Source: Eustoma russellianum
Lineage: Eukaryota; Streptophyta; Magnoliopsida; Gentianales; Gentianaceae
Length of the DNA stretch: 64,000 bases
Reading direction: 5' to 3'
NCBI GenBank assembly: GCA_036186865.1
Contig: AP025057.1
Coordinates: forward strand, 20,253,063 to 20,317,062
Part shown: piece after piece, positions 1-10,014 of the stretch
Layout: each line of letters starts with the position of its first letter
Numbering within the stretch: position 1 is the first letter of the stretch
Program-made: the position numbers and the translations under genes
The notes under the pieces: generated by a model
Databases searched by the model: none
What the model was told of the DNA's origin: nothing
Seen by the model: the letters and a program-made list of their open reading frames with translations, nothing else

Positions 1-15
1 ACTAACAGTATTCTG

Positions 16-360
16 GTGATCAGAGAATTTTCAGATGTTTTTTCGAATGATTTTCCAGGCTTACCACTGGACACAAAAATTGAGGTTAAGATAAATGTCT
101 CCCCAAGAGCAGAACCTATCTCCAGAGTACCATATCAGATGGCAAAAGCAGAGCTAAAAAAGTTGAAGATGAAGTTGCAAGAACTAATTGAGAAGAAATT
201 CATACTGTCTAGCATATCACCTTGGGGAGCTCTAGTTTTATTCGTAAAAACGAAGGATGACAGTATGAGATTGTTCATCAACTACCGGAAGCTGAACAAA
301 ATCACTATCAAGAATAGATACCCACTGCCTAGGATCGATGATTTGTTCGATGAATTGAGA
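16..360 (+). pseudogene. Chromovirus pol: reverse transcriptase, N-terminal part
   Basis: An open stretch matching the start of gypsy reverse transcriptases: a PGLPLD-like linker, the SPWGALVLFVKTKD fingers motif and RLFINYRKLNKITIKNRYPLPRIDDLFDEL. In active relatives this runs directly into GAKVFSKIDLRSGYHQ. Here the reading frame meets GTAAGT at 361 and stops soon after. The continuing RT sequence resumes at 425 in another frame. The element would copy its RNA into DNA in virus-like particles. This copy is broken further downstream. Confidence 0.88.
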
Positions 361-424
361 GTAAGTGATTAAATAACAAAAATATAATTGTGCTTATGAA
401 TATGAACTATAACCTTGCGTACAG
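361..424 (+). other. Intron-like segment 1 inside the RT domain (64 bp, GTAAGT...TACAG)
   Basis: Between the codons for FDELR and GAKVFSK lies a 64-bp AT-rich segment that begins GTAAGT and ends GCGTACAG. It is not a multiple of three and carries an in-frame stop. Taking it out rejoins the RT domain exactly, in phase 0, at a place where other gypsy elements have no interruption. The borders fit the plant spliceosomal consensus, and an actataac stretch could act as a branch site. Splicing itself is inference. It is a little shorter than most plant introns. Confidence 0.6.
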
Positions 425-992
425 GGTGCTAAAGTATTCAGCAAGATTGAACTTCGCTCCAGATATCATCAGTTGAAGATCAAGGCAGAGGATATTGCTA
501 AGACTGCATTTCGTACCCGATATGGCCATTATGGGTTCTTGGTGATGTCCTTCGGGTTGACCAACGCCCCCACGACATTTATGGACTTGATGAACACCAT
601 TTTCCAAGAGCAGTTAGACAAGTTCGTGGTTGTCTTATCGATGATATCCTTATATATCACCGAATGAAGAAATCCATGCGGAATACTTGAGGATTGCACT
701 GAATGTGTTATGGGAGAAGCAGCTTTATGGTAAGTTCAATAAGTGTGAGTTTTGGCTATGCAGCCTTGCATTCTTGGATCATGTTGTTTCCGAGGAAGGT
801 ATATCGTTCGACCCTAAGAAGATTCAGGTCATCACAGAGTGGCAAAGACCGACGAATGCGACGGAGGTTAGAAGTTTCTTGGGGCTTGCAGGATATTACA
901 TAAAGTTTGTCGAGAGATTCTCCCGAATTGCAGTCTCACTGACCCGATTGACGCAGGAAAAGATGAGATTTGATTGGAGTTTGGATTTCTAA
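425..992 (+). pseudogene. Chromovirus pol: reverse transcriptase, catalytic and C-terminal part
   Basis: Resumes with GAKVFSKIELRSRYHQLKI and continues through GFLVMSFGLTNAPTTFMDLMN. The region that should hold the catalytic IDDILIY motif is there at about 640-660, but a small deletion puts it in another frame. A further shift at about 670-690 leads into a frame reading EFWLCSLAFLDHVVSEEGI, WQRPTNATEVRSFLGLAGYY and ERFSRIA, the usual end of the RT domain. The frameshifts make this a pseudogene. Confidence 0.88.
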
Positions 993-1500
993 CAAATCTT
1001 CACTAAACTGTAGAAGAGATCGACTTCAGCGCCAGTTTTAGTACAACCAATCTTCGGAGAAGGATTCGTGGTATGTAGTGACGCCTCCAAGAATGGATTA
1101 GGTAAACAAACAAACAATTTCTACTATTGTAAATTCCTTAAAAAATATATGCGTTTTAATTGTTTTCCTGTAGGTTGCGTGTTGATGTAGAAAGATCAGG
1201 TAATTGCTTACGCTTCGAGCTAGTTGAAACCGTATGAGTAGAATTATTCTACTCACGGCTTGGAGTTGGCGGCAGTAGTATTTGCGCTGAAAAATCTGTA
1301 GGTATTATTTTTACGGTGAAAGATGTGAGGTTTATACGGACCATAAGAGCTTGAAGTATCTATTCACCCCATAGGAACTGAATATGAGACATCGAAGATG
1401 GCTTGAGCTGATTAAGGACTACGATCTCGCGATCCATTACCATAGGGGTAAGGCGAATAAGGTAGCGGATGCACTGAGTAGAAAATTGAGCCATGCCCGA
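993..1500 (+). pseudogene. Chromovirus pol: RNase H domain
   Basis: After FDWS the sequence encodes degenerate gypsy RNase H: VCSDASKNGLG (catalytic DAS) at about 1071-1101, then, after an intron-like segment, GCVLM, a stop-containing ASS-LKPYE region, HGLELAAVVFALK at about 1257-1293, and RHRRWLELIKDYDLAIHYHRGKANKVADALSRK at 1387-1484. Several in-frame stops (for example TAG where CAG is expected after GCVLM) show it is dead. RNase H would degrade the RNA template during reverse transcription. Confidence 0.85.
1102..1173 (+). other. Intron-like segment 2 inside the RNase H domain (72 bp, GTAAAC...CTGTAG)
   Basis: The conserved DASKNGLGCVLM stretch is split after GGATTAG. The inserted 72 bp begins GTAAAC, is AT-rich, has a T-rich tract near its end and finishes TTTTCCTGTAG. 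Removing it joins G and GT to restore the glycine codon in phase 1, giving GLG-CVLM without loss or gain of a residue. Exact restoration with good 5' and 3' splice borders argues for an intron, not a random insertion. No direct repeat like a transposon TSD flanks it. Confidence 0.6.
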
Positions 1501-1635
1501 CAAACGCCACTTGAGAAGGAGATAGCAGAGTTTGAATTGGACATGATTAATTCGACCACAAATGTTCTGGCTACACTGATGATTACATCGACACGGATTG
1601 ATCTTATTAAGGAGGCCTAGAAAAGTGATACTGAG

Positions 1636-2560
1636 TTGATGAAGATCGCCAAGGATTGGAAAGAGGAGTTAGTTAAGGACTATCAGGTTCAAGATGTCGG
1701 CAGATTATGGTTACGCAACAGATTGTGTGTGCCCAATGTTGATGAGCTTAAGAGGGAGATTATGACAGAGGCGTATAGTTTGAGATTATCGATTCATCCT
1801 CGAGCTACTAAGATGTATCAGATCTGAAGAGGAATTATTGGTGGAATGGAATGAAGCGATATATTGCAAAGTTTGTTGAGCATTGCCTTGTATGCCAGGT
1901 GGAACATCAGCGCCCTGCCGATTTACTACAGCCTCTAGAGATTCCAGAGTGGAAATGGAAGCATACACAATGGATTTCGTTGCCAGACTTCTTAAGACAT
2001 GCAGTGGGAATGACACTATTTGGGTGATCGTGGATCGACTAAGTCATCACACTTCTTTCTTATGTCGATTCAGGAGTCGATCGAGAAGTTAATTGATATG
2101 TATATGGATGATATTGTGAGCTTACATGGATGATGGTCAGTATTGTTTGTGATAGGGATCCACATTTCATATTTCGATTTTCAAAGGTTTTCAATGGACT
2201 ATGGGTACCGAGATCAAAATGAGCACATCATTTCATCCGCATACAGATGGGCAGTCAGAGCGAACCATACAGACTTTGGAGGACATGTTGCATACATGTG
2301 CGTCAAACTTTAAGGTAACTGGGATAAGTCTGTGAAGCTGATAGAGTTTTCATAAGATAACATTTACCACAGTTCTATCGGTATGCCACCGTTTGAGGCA
2401 CTGTATTGTCGTAAGTGTCGATCGCCACTTTACAAGGATGAAATCGGAGAGAGAGAGCCATCATGGGTCCGGAATTAGTAGAGAAGACTTTAGATAAGCT
2501 CAAATTGATCCATGATCGATTGAAGGCAGCCTAAGACTGTAGTAAAAGTTGGGCAGACTC
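1636..2560 (+). pseudogene. Chromovirus pol: integrase (zinc-binding and catalytic core)
   Basis: Fragments typical of gypsy integrase: LWLRNRLCVPNVDELKREIMTEAYSLRLSIHP (start of the H2C2 zinc-binding module), a shifted CLVCQVEHQRPADLLQPLEIPEWKWKH block at about 1886-1965, then FHPHTDGQSERTIQTLEDMLHTC near 2230-2300 and the SPLYKDEIGERE block near 2425. The frame changes repeatedly, and the expected DxxxFxxKF region near 2060-2150 is scrambled. Integrase would insert the DNA copy into the host genome. This one cannot be translated whole. Confidence 0.82.
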
Positions 2561-2670
2561 CAATAGGCGACCAATTGAGATTGAGGTCGAATAGAAGGTC
2601 TACTTGAGGGTTTCTCTTATGAATGGCGTGATGAGATTTGGTATCAAAGGGAAGCTGAGCCTTCGATTCA

Positions 2671-3006
2671 TTGGTCCCTACGAAGTTTTGGAGAGAATCG
2701 ATGCAGTTGCGTATCAGTTGGCATTACCCCCCGACATTCTCACAGGTACATGACGTATTCCATGCATCGCAGTTGCGATGTTATGTGCATGATCCGAGCC
2801 ACATCCTTGAACAGCAGCCAATGAAGATTCAAGATGGTGCTATATATGAGGAGGTGTCGATACGTATTATGGACCATACGGAGCAAAAGCTAAGGAAGAG
2901 TTCATTTCTATTCGTAAAGGTGCAGTGGTGTAATCATACCGAGCGGGAGGCGACTTGGGAGCTAGTGTAGCAGATGAGGAAGCAGTATCCGCAGCTCTTC
3001 GAGTAA
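2671..3006 (+). pseudogene. Chromovirus pol: C-terminal chromodomain-like end
   Basis: Encodes the usual chromovirus tail: SQVHDVFHASQLRCYVHDPSHIL, then VSIRIMDHTEQKLRKSSFLFVKVQWCNHTEREATWELV, then after one stop QMRKQYPQLFE. The VKVxWxxHxxxEATWE motif is the chromodomain-type segment that in this clade steers integration toward heterochromatin. The stop at 2968-2970 (TAG, likely from GAG or CAG) interrupts the last codons. Confidence 0.85.
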
Positions 3007-3040
3007 AGGTATGTAAGTTTCGAGGATGAAACATTTTATA

Positions 3041-3050
3041 AGGGGGAGAA
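3041..3050 (+). promoter_or_regulatory. Polypurine tract of the chromovirus
   Basis: AGGGGGAGAA directly before the TGTTACGCC start of the 3' LTR. This is the usual plus-strand DNA primer site of plant gypsy elements. Confidence 0.85.
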
Positions 3051-5135
3051 TGTTACGCCTTAAATTTTTCCATTACGTGGTAACAGTTTAAATACTGTAA
3101 TTTAGTAATGCCGGTATATGCTCCTTAAGTTCGGTATATTGACAAACTAGCGAATTCGATAACAACATTTTCGAACATGCAATAAAATTTAAATAAAATT
3201 AGTCAGTAACAACTTAAATTATTAGGCTAAATTAAATTCTATAAAAATACATGACACAATATTTTTCACTACTTAAACAAAAAGAAAAAACAAAATAAGA
3301 CATAAAAAATTTCTTGGAAAAGAAGAAAATGAAAAAATGAATATATGCATGCATACATATAAATATGGCGCCATTTAGGTAGAAAAAGGATGAATAAATT
3401 ATGGTTAGACTAATACCCCAACAAAATACCAAGTGTAGGAAATTGGATATGAACCAAGTGATCATATTTTGTCCTATTCTACCCATCCAAACCACCTCAT
3501 GGCAGTCTCCCCTTCACACATGTAGGAAGAGAAGATTTTTCTTCTCTTTTGTTTTCAATTACACAACAAAACCTTACACAATTTTTATACCAATCATTAT
3601 ATTTTCCTCCACTTTCTTACACCCCTCCAAAAGTAAAACAAAATAAAAATCATTCCTTCCCTCCCTACAATCCTTAGGCCAGCCAAACTCATTATCCATG
3701 AATCCAAATTAAGGAAGTGTTGAATCTTGAGTTCATATGTGGAAATACAAATTAAGAAAGTGGTGTTGGGTGAAAAATTACAAAAAGGGGGCTATTTTGG
3801 AGTTTAGGCCGAGAGGTTTCCTTGGAGGGGTAAAAATAGTATCTTTAAGTTAAGACATGTAGGATGTAGGTAAGTGATGGATGTATAGTGATTAAATATT
3901 AGAATGACCAAAATGACCCTAAAACCAAGCATAATGAACCATGAAATAAAAGTTTGCGGAATTATTTTTATTGTATCACATGTTTAAAAAGTTTCATACG
4001 CGTAACAAATAATATACGCAAGATGATTGATTCCAACGACACATGTTATGTTATGTCTACATTATGTTATGTTATGGAGCCCCGGTATGGCATCGGGACC
4101 GGAGTGGTAGGTGTCGCAGGTATATGTCATCTTATGGCCGAGTGTAACACCATGTCTGGGACATGGGATCTTCGTCATAACGCATCACCGTTAGAGCATT
4201 TTCTTATGTTTTATGTTGTACATGTTTCCATACGGAGAATCATTCGATATGTTGTACGTTATTATTCTTATGAAATTTGCTATAGCCATTTATGAAAATG
4301 TTATGTCTTTATGTTTACAAAATGACATGTTATGCATGTTTACGACTTATGAAATGCCATGTTATGTTATAATTTTATGAAAATACATATTTTAAATTGT
4401 CATGAGAAATGAACCATGTTATGACCATGTCCAACTAAATTTCCATGATATCGTTAAGTTATTGATTCGTAAGTTTATGATATTATTATTCCAACCAAAA
4501 TAGAATTTAAGCATGAAAGTGTAGTTGTTATAAGATTTGTGACCTTAGTCTAGGACATGGAATGGAAATTAAGCATAGACATGTATGTAACGTCTCTAAG
4601 GTAGAAGGTCACTATGTTATGATGTTAAATTTCTTATGTATTAAATGTTTTATGGACTTTACTTGTTTCAAATAGAGACGTGTAATATTATGTTCTTTAT
4701 TTACGCTTATGTAGTTTATCATCTCGTCTCCCCATGTATGACCCACATGACGTATCTAGTAGGACTACTTACTGACGATTGTGTTTATCGCTCATACTTG
4801 CCTTTAATCATGTGTAGAGGATAGGGATCGTGATACGGGATACATAGAAGACGAGCCTCGAGTAGACTATCCATGAAAGAGCAAGTATGCCATGACTTAT
4901 CTTTTGGGATTTGCTAGATGATTTGATCTTGATGCACTTATGTTATTTTAGGACTTCGGACAATATGATTTGTACAGATTATGACGATTTGTATGTTTAT
5001 CTTTATGTTGTTTTCGCTATATCGATTCACGATTCATGTCGACATGCCTATATACGTATCGACGCTTTGTAATTCTCGTAGTAGAGTACGGCGAATGCAT
5101 CGGGGCGAAGCCTTAGTTTTGGGCAGGGCGCTACA
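3051..5135 (+). repeat. 3' LTR of the chromovirus
   Basis: Starts TGTTACGCCT right after the polypurine tract and ends GGGCAGGGCGCTACA, giving TG...CA ends and a 2085-bp LTR, a plausible length for Tekay/Del elements. The interior is AT-rich with many ATGTTATG-type motifs near 4040-4400 and has no credible gene. The right end is a pattern judgement because the partner LTR is outside the window. Confidence 0.75.
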
Positions 5136-5154
5136 ATATATATGTGTGTGTGCG

Positions 5155-6422
5155 CTTAAATAATACTACTTGACGATATTGCCCTCGAGAAACGAAATCA
5201 GTAGCACATGGTCTATCGCAGCAAGGTTTGGGGTCTAGCGGTTTTACATTGTACACATCCTCTATGGCATGCCTTGAGAAATACGGGGCAGCATTCATTT
5301 GGATGCATGCATTCCGTCCATGCGCTCCTGACATGTTTGAACCTATGATCATAGCTCGTTCCTCTGGTCCTGCATGTATCGATATTTCGATAGAGGTTCC
5401 CAGTACTTATCCTTTGCTTCTATTTGCTTATTGTTTCTGCATGTTCTATGTTTCTATATTACTCCATGATTGGCGGTTATTGTCTTTATGTTCTATGTCA
5501 GAGTGGTGCTCAAGCGAGGTTCAGCACATGCATATGTATCTCGTCACACCAGCTCACTACTCTTGCAAATGTAGTCTTCCATTGGGTTGGCATGCTTACT
5601 CAGTTGGTACCTGTATCACCTGTCGATACAGGCAGGCTGGGTATGTTTTCACTGCTCGTTTCTTCTTTCAGGCTATCTATCACATGATATATGAATTAAT
5701 CTTGTCTTTCCTGGTTATCTGTTAGCCATTTTCGATGAGGGTGAAGGGTAGATATGGCGTTTACAGGTTGGAGGAAGCACAAATCTCCCATTGGGTTGGC
5801 GAGCTTCCCTTACTGTTGCCTGTACCATGAGATTACAGGCAGCACGGGTATGTGTTCCATTATCTTCTTTATATCTGTAGTACTGCTGTTAACTATTATA
5901 CTGGTGCGATCTGATCATGTTTTTCATGTTGGTAGATGTGTTTCCGAGGGTGCTGTTTGCCATCAAGAGCGTGAAGTCGATCTCGTTTCTCGCTTGGACT
6001 TGGGTTATCATATGCGTGAGGAGCACAGGGGGCTGTGCAGACTTATGTTACTAGCATACTTTTTCATTTTATTTTTTGTCGTAGGCTGTATTGGCGTTGT
6101 ATAATAATAGATTTCTCATTTCTTACTTTTTGTTTCTCATCCTAGGACTATATTGTGTATATGGCATTTCTGGTCAGGATTTCGGCCAAAATTGCACATA
6201 TACTAGATTGCATTACATATAGACTAGGTTAGGGGGCAAGTAACATAAATATGTACTCTTTTTCCTTCGTCCGAGTTTTGTCCATAAGAGTGGTTCTCCT
6301 GGCAAGGTTTTGAGGAGGCATATTGTATGTTACTTCATCTAGTTCCCCTTCTGCATGTACTTGGTTTTCTTCTGCCATAAGTGAATGCGTTGGTAATAAA
6401 AGATGCTTTACGGAATATATAT
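5155..6422 (+). mobile_element. 5'-truncated plus-strand LINE (RNase H end and 3' UTR)
   Basis: About 5178-5245 encodes RETKSVAHGL, the RNase H end seen in LINE1 of this window (RHETNSVAHHL). Further on, CRYRQAGYVF (about 5617-5650) matches the tail of LINE1 and LINE2. Positions 6251-6340 read ATGTACTCTTTTTCCTTCGT...GGCAAGGTTTTGAGGAGGCAT, the same 3' UTR signature that LINE1 and LINE2 carry in reverse. The rest of the LINE is missing, as expected from incomplete reverse transcription. It probably ends near the AATAAA-like stretch at 6394-6420. Exact borders and TSD were not resolved. Confidence 0.7.
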
Positions 6423-6880
6423 TTTTTTAGTGAAAGAAGCGCGGTACCGTCCAAGATTTTATTAATGAAATGAACTCTCACTTGTAACGGAGGAATACCG
6501 TGGTTACATGTGTCGTGAGAGACTCTCCCCCTAAAGAACCGAATGAATTAAAGAAACTTGCTACTGTAGTGTTATTTAAAGATAAAAAATAATAGCAATC
6601 AAAATCTATTATATATACACAGAGACACACACACACAAAGGAACGCAGGGTCTTCAATTTTATTATTTGCCCTAACCTATGCCGGAGGAATACCATTCAT
6701 ACAAAGTAATTCAAAGCATAACATAATGTAGCTACTTAAGGGCCGAAAGTTAAAGATACATATTAGGCGAATCCTAGAGAGGGGAGAAGAATGTCCAAAT
6801 GGAATATGATATGCCTCATTAAAACCTTGGCAAGCAAAACCACCATTGTGGATAAAATCTTGCACCAAGGAAGAAGAATA
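6423..6880 (-). mobile_element. LINE2, piece 3 (3' end)
   Basis: The 3' end of a minus-strand L1-type LINE. Read on the plus strand, GATATGCCTCATTAAAACC...TTGTGGATAAAATC (about 6808-6865) is nearly identical to the 3' UTR of LINE1 at about 32328-32385. The block at 6460-6520 (ATTAATGAAAT...CGGAGGAATACC) also aligns with LINE1 at about 32190-32230. A T-rich run at 6422-6428 fits a short poly(A) tail on the minus strand. The piece ends at the five bases gaata, the left TSD of solo LTR B. The LINE continues at 16061. Confidence 0.85.
6876..6880. repeat. Target-site duplication of solo LTR B, left copy
   Basis: GAATA just left of the LTR start (TGTTGAG) and again at 16061-16065 after the LTR end. 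It is a perfect 5-bp duplication inside LINE2 sequence. Confidence 0.88.
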
Positions 6881-7324
6881 TGTTGAGAAAAAGAGTTTGA
6901 GTGATTTACGAATGCATGATTTAAATACAACGTGTTTAAGAAATGCATGACAATTTTATTACTTGACACGTTTTTGTGATAAACTTGCCTTATATACTTT
7001 ATACATAATGTTGCCGTACTAACAAGCCATGAAGCGTTAAAGCTTACATCGAATGGCAAACATTTGTTGTGTTTGAACTATTTTCAAGTGCCACCATTAA
7101 TGAACTAAACTAGTTCATTAAGTGAAGTACTTATGCTAATGAACTAACTAGTTCATTAAATAGAGATATATTTAGAGAAGGCATGATGGCAACAAATTGA
7201 AACATTGAAAGTCCTCTCTCCATTTGGCATACACGTTTTATACATATATATAATATATATATATTTAGACTTTTATAAAAAGGCACAATACAGATATATT
7301 CTGACGTACAAACGACACGTTACA
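6881..7324 (+). repeat. Solo LTR B, left portion (copia family)
   Basis: Begins TGTTGAGAAAAAGAGTTTGAGTG, the LTR start of the copia family seen in elements C, D and E. It carries the family's paired palindromes (about 7098-7165), then breaks off at ttaca, where element C inserted. The remainder is at 13802-16060. Together they make about 2.7 kb, the length of a full LTR. There is no internal region, so this is a solo LTR left by LTR-LTR recombination. Confidence 0.9.
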
Positions 7325-9958
7325 TGTTAAGAAAAAGGGGTTTGAGTGATTACAAAATGCATGATTTAAATCACGTGTATTAAAGAAATGCATGACATGT
7401 TTTATGACATGACACGTTTTTCATATATATTGTTTCCGTACTAACAAGCCATGAAGCTTTAAAACTTACATCAAATGGCAAACATTTGTTGTGTTTGAAC
7501 TATTTTCAGGTGCCACCATTAATGAACTAAACTAGTTCATTAAGTGAAGTACTTAGTTAAATGAACTAAGTAGTTCATTAAATGGAGATATATTTGGAAA
7601 AGGCATGATGGCAACAAATTGAAGAATGGAAAGTCTCCTTCTACTATTTATCACATGTTTTATATATATTTATATATATATATATTCAGATTTTTTTAAA
7701 AGGCAAAATACATATATATTACAACGTACTACCGACACGTTATATATATTACGAACGTACGTCAACGTCACACCACTATACTTACCTCATATTTATGAGT
7801 ACATTCGGGTCTTATATCATATGATATAAGTCATGGTGATGACAAAATTATACGACACATTACAAGGTTCTATATCAAAAATTGTTGTATCGGGTGATAA
7901 CCGAAACTTCGCCAACGTGTCACGTACTCGCCATATATATATGGCCAGCCCCTACACTTCAAAAATGGCCACAAATTTCGTGGCTTACATGGTATATTCA
8001 GCCATAAAACCATTTCATGTTGGCACACACAAATCACCCCCAATTAAGGCCAAATTTTGGAGATTTCAAATTCAACATTTTTGTCACATGGGGCGCCACT
8101 TACTTCATCCATTAGAACTGAATATTCAAGTTATTCTATGTATATTATGTGTGACATAATATATATAACATGTGTAAAATGTTTGAATTTAATCGGAGAA
8201 CAATCGCGTAATCGACAAAAGTCGAAAATTCGGTTTTCTACGAACACAACACATGGAACGTTTTTGGCATGACATGTAACATGTATCTAGACACTTTTTA
8301 CATATTCAATACATATTAAAGTGTTATAGAAAATTCAAATTAGGGCTGATTATAATTTACCATATATTTGTGAATATTGTGCATTATTTCACAAAGTTTA
8401 CCAAAAGAAAATTCAGCACATGTGTAGGAATTTCACACACCATTTTCAGCTTTGTTGGAGCCTAGATGGAGCTTATTTGGCACTTTAATTGGTGGAAAAT
8501 AAGCCACACAAGATGGGTGACTTTGAAGAGGGCAACACACAAAGAAAGATTTCAAAAATGCAACATATGCTGAAAATTTTCAGCACGTGTGAATAGTGGC
8601 CGAATTTACTATTCATTTGTCTTTAATTTGCATCCCAAAATTGAAGGGATTGAATGGTGATTATTTGGTAGTGTTTTGAATTATTTTTGGCACATGTTTT
8701 TCAAGTTAATCTCAGCTTTTTACAGAACACTAAATGGTGACAAGGTTGGACCAATCATGAAGTGCCAAGTAAGCAAAGCCAAGACATTCATCCAATCAAG
8801 TTATGCCAAGTAAGCAAGTTGATGCCACATTTACACAAGGCATTTTTCCAAGGACTTAAAAGAGAATTCTCAAGATGGAAAAGAGCCCTAAGGGGGAAGC
8901 CAAGGCTGATTAAAAGGAGAAGAGATGTAGCAAACAAAAGCAAGACAAGTCTCATAATTTCCAAGTGCAAAAAAAAAGTCTTCCACTTTCTTCTTCCATA
9001 TTTCTTTCTTCTTCTTCTCTTTCAAGCCTATTGTTCTAATATTCAAATATATTGAATAGGCATTGTATAGACCACCATATACGTTCATTTTTGTAAAAGG
9101 TTGATCAAGGTGTGATCAAACCTTCATTTGTTCGGTGGTGGTGTTCGTGAAAGGTGTGATTACTTGTATCGTCTGTAAAGGGTTGGAGTTGATGCATAAC
9201 TTCAGCAAACCTTTGTGGTAAGGTTTTATTTTGTTTAGTGATAACCGAGGAAGGTGTCCTCGAAGACTGGAGTAGGTTGTGTTAACCGAACTAGTATAAA
9301 ATTCTCGGTGTTATTACTTTCAGCTTCCAACACTTTGCATCGTTTTTATTGCGTTAGTAAAAATATCAAAAGACTTTCAAAAATTACCAAAATTTGCAGA
9401 AATATAGACACACCTCTTAAGTTTCATTTGTTGTAATTTTCAACCCTTTTGGATAAGTATAAGTCATTCAAACGTCAATAGTTCTGAGACTAGTGCAGTC
9501 TGATTTTCAGACTTGCAAAGGTTGAGACTTTGAACGTATTTGACATGCTTCCCAAAAGAATTTTGTAAACCTGTTTCAAAATAATTAAATACACATAATA
9601 AGGGGTTTGTCACTAAAGTTTCAGACCATTTGGAGTAACGGTTTAATCGAAATTAATTTTTCAAATCGGACTACTGTTTCTGGTAGATTTGCGCAATCTG
9701 ACCACCAACGATTTTTAAAGGGGTTAAAGGTTGAATTTTAATCTGAAATTTTTAGGAGATACTCATAACATCTGAGACTAAGATCTCTCCAAATTTTAGA
9801 ATTTTTTGAAGACCTGTAACCTTGTTTCAAAACAGGTCCTTAAAACAGAAACTGTTTTCAGAAGTTGGGTTTTTGGTTTAAAACAATTTTAAAACCCAAA
9901 TTTTCCGCACCCACTATTCAACTCCACCCCCTTATAGTGGTGCCTTGCAGGTCCTACA
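7325..9958 (+). repeat. 5' LTR of element C
   Basis: 2634 bp, from TGTTAAGAAAAAGGGG to GGTCCTACA, directly followed by the primer binding site. Seen inside: paired palindromes at about 7519-7582, a TA run near 7666-7685, a TATA-like box near 7933, an 18-bp palindrome at about 8569-8586, and the family-specific 3' part with GACTGGAGTAGGTTGTG (about 9266). No coding region is credible. Confidence 0.92.
7933..7941 (+). promoter_or_regulatory. TATA-like box of the copia LTR family (element C, 5' LTR)
   Basis: CACGTACTCGCCATATATATATGGCCAGCCC: a TATA core in a context kept in every LTR of the family. Other copies are near 11782 (C 3' LTR), 13996 (solo B), 20933-20940 and 28987-28994 (D, minus strand) and 56663 (E). 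Conservation and shape suggest the Pol II start region. The start site itself is not visible. Confidence 0.6.
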
Positions 9959-9972
9959 AGTGGTATCAGAGC
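9959..9972 (+). promoter_or_regulatory. Primer binding site of element C
   Basis: AGTGGTATCAGAGC follows the LTR end. TGGTATCAGAGC is complementary to the 3' end of plant initiator tRNA-Met, the usual copia primer. Confidence 0.93.
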
Positions 9973-10014
9973 CAGACACACTCACGACAAGGAAGATCCA
10001 ACGATCTTAGTGAG

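Larger units (their letters stand above)
1..5135 (+). mobile_element. Ty3/gypsy chromovirus (Tekay/Del-like), 3' part, decayed
   Basis: The 3' portion of an LTR retrotransposon, entering from outside the window. Seen in order: reverse transcriptase, RNase H, zinc-binding and core integrase, a C-terminal chromodomain-like segment, a polypurine tract and a 3' LTR. The order RT-RNaseH-INT is that of Ty3/gypsy, and the chromodomain at the pol end points to the chromovirus branch; Tekay/Del is inferred from the long LTR and the terminal chromodomain motif. Several frameshifts and stops show it is not functional. The 5' LTR and gag lie outside the window, so its TSD cannot be tested. Confidence 0.9.

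Noticed and set aside
3954..4295. 113-codon plus-strand frame in the chromovirus LTR
   Set aside because: Lies inside an LTR in ATGTTATG-rich repeats, with no recognisable domain or codon bias.
6410..6430. TSD for LINE2 or for the plus-strand LINE fragment
   Set aside because: Candidate words (ATATATAT) are low complexity and do not match the right flank beyond chance.
7660..7690. TA runs in the LTRs as a tandem-repeat locus or CRISPR-like array
   Set aside because: Plain dinucleotide microsatellites varying in length between LTR copies; no spacer-repeat pattern.
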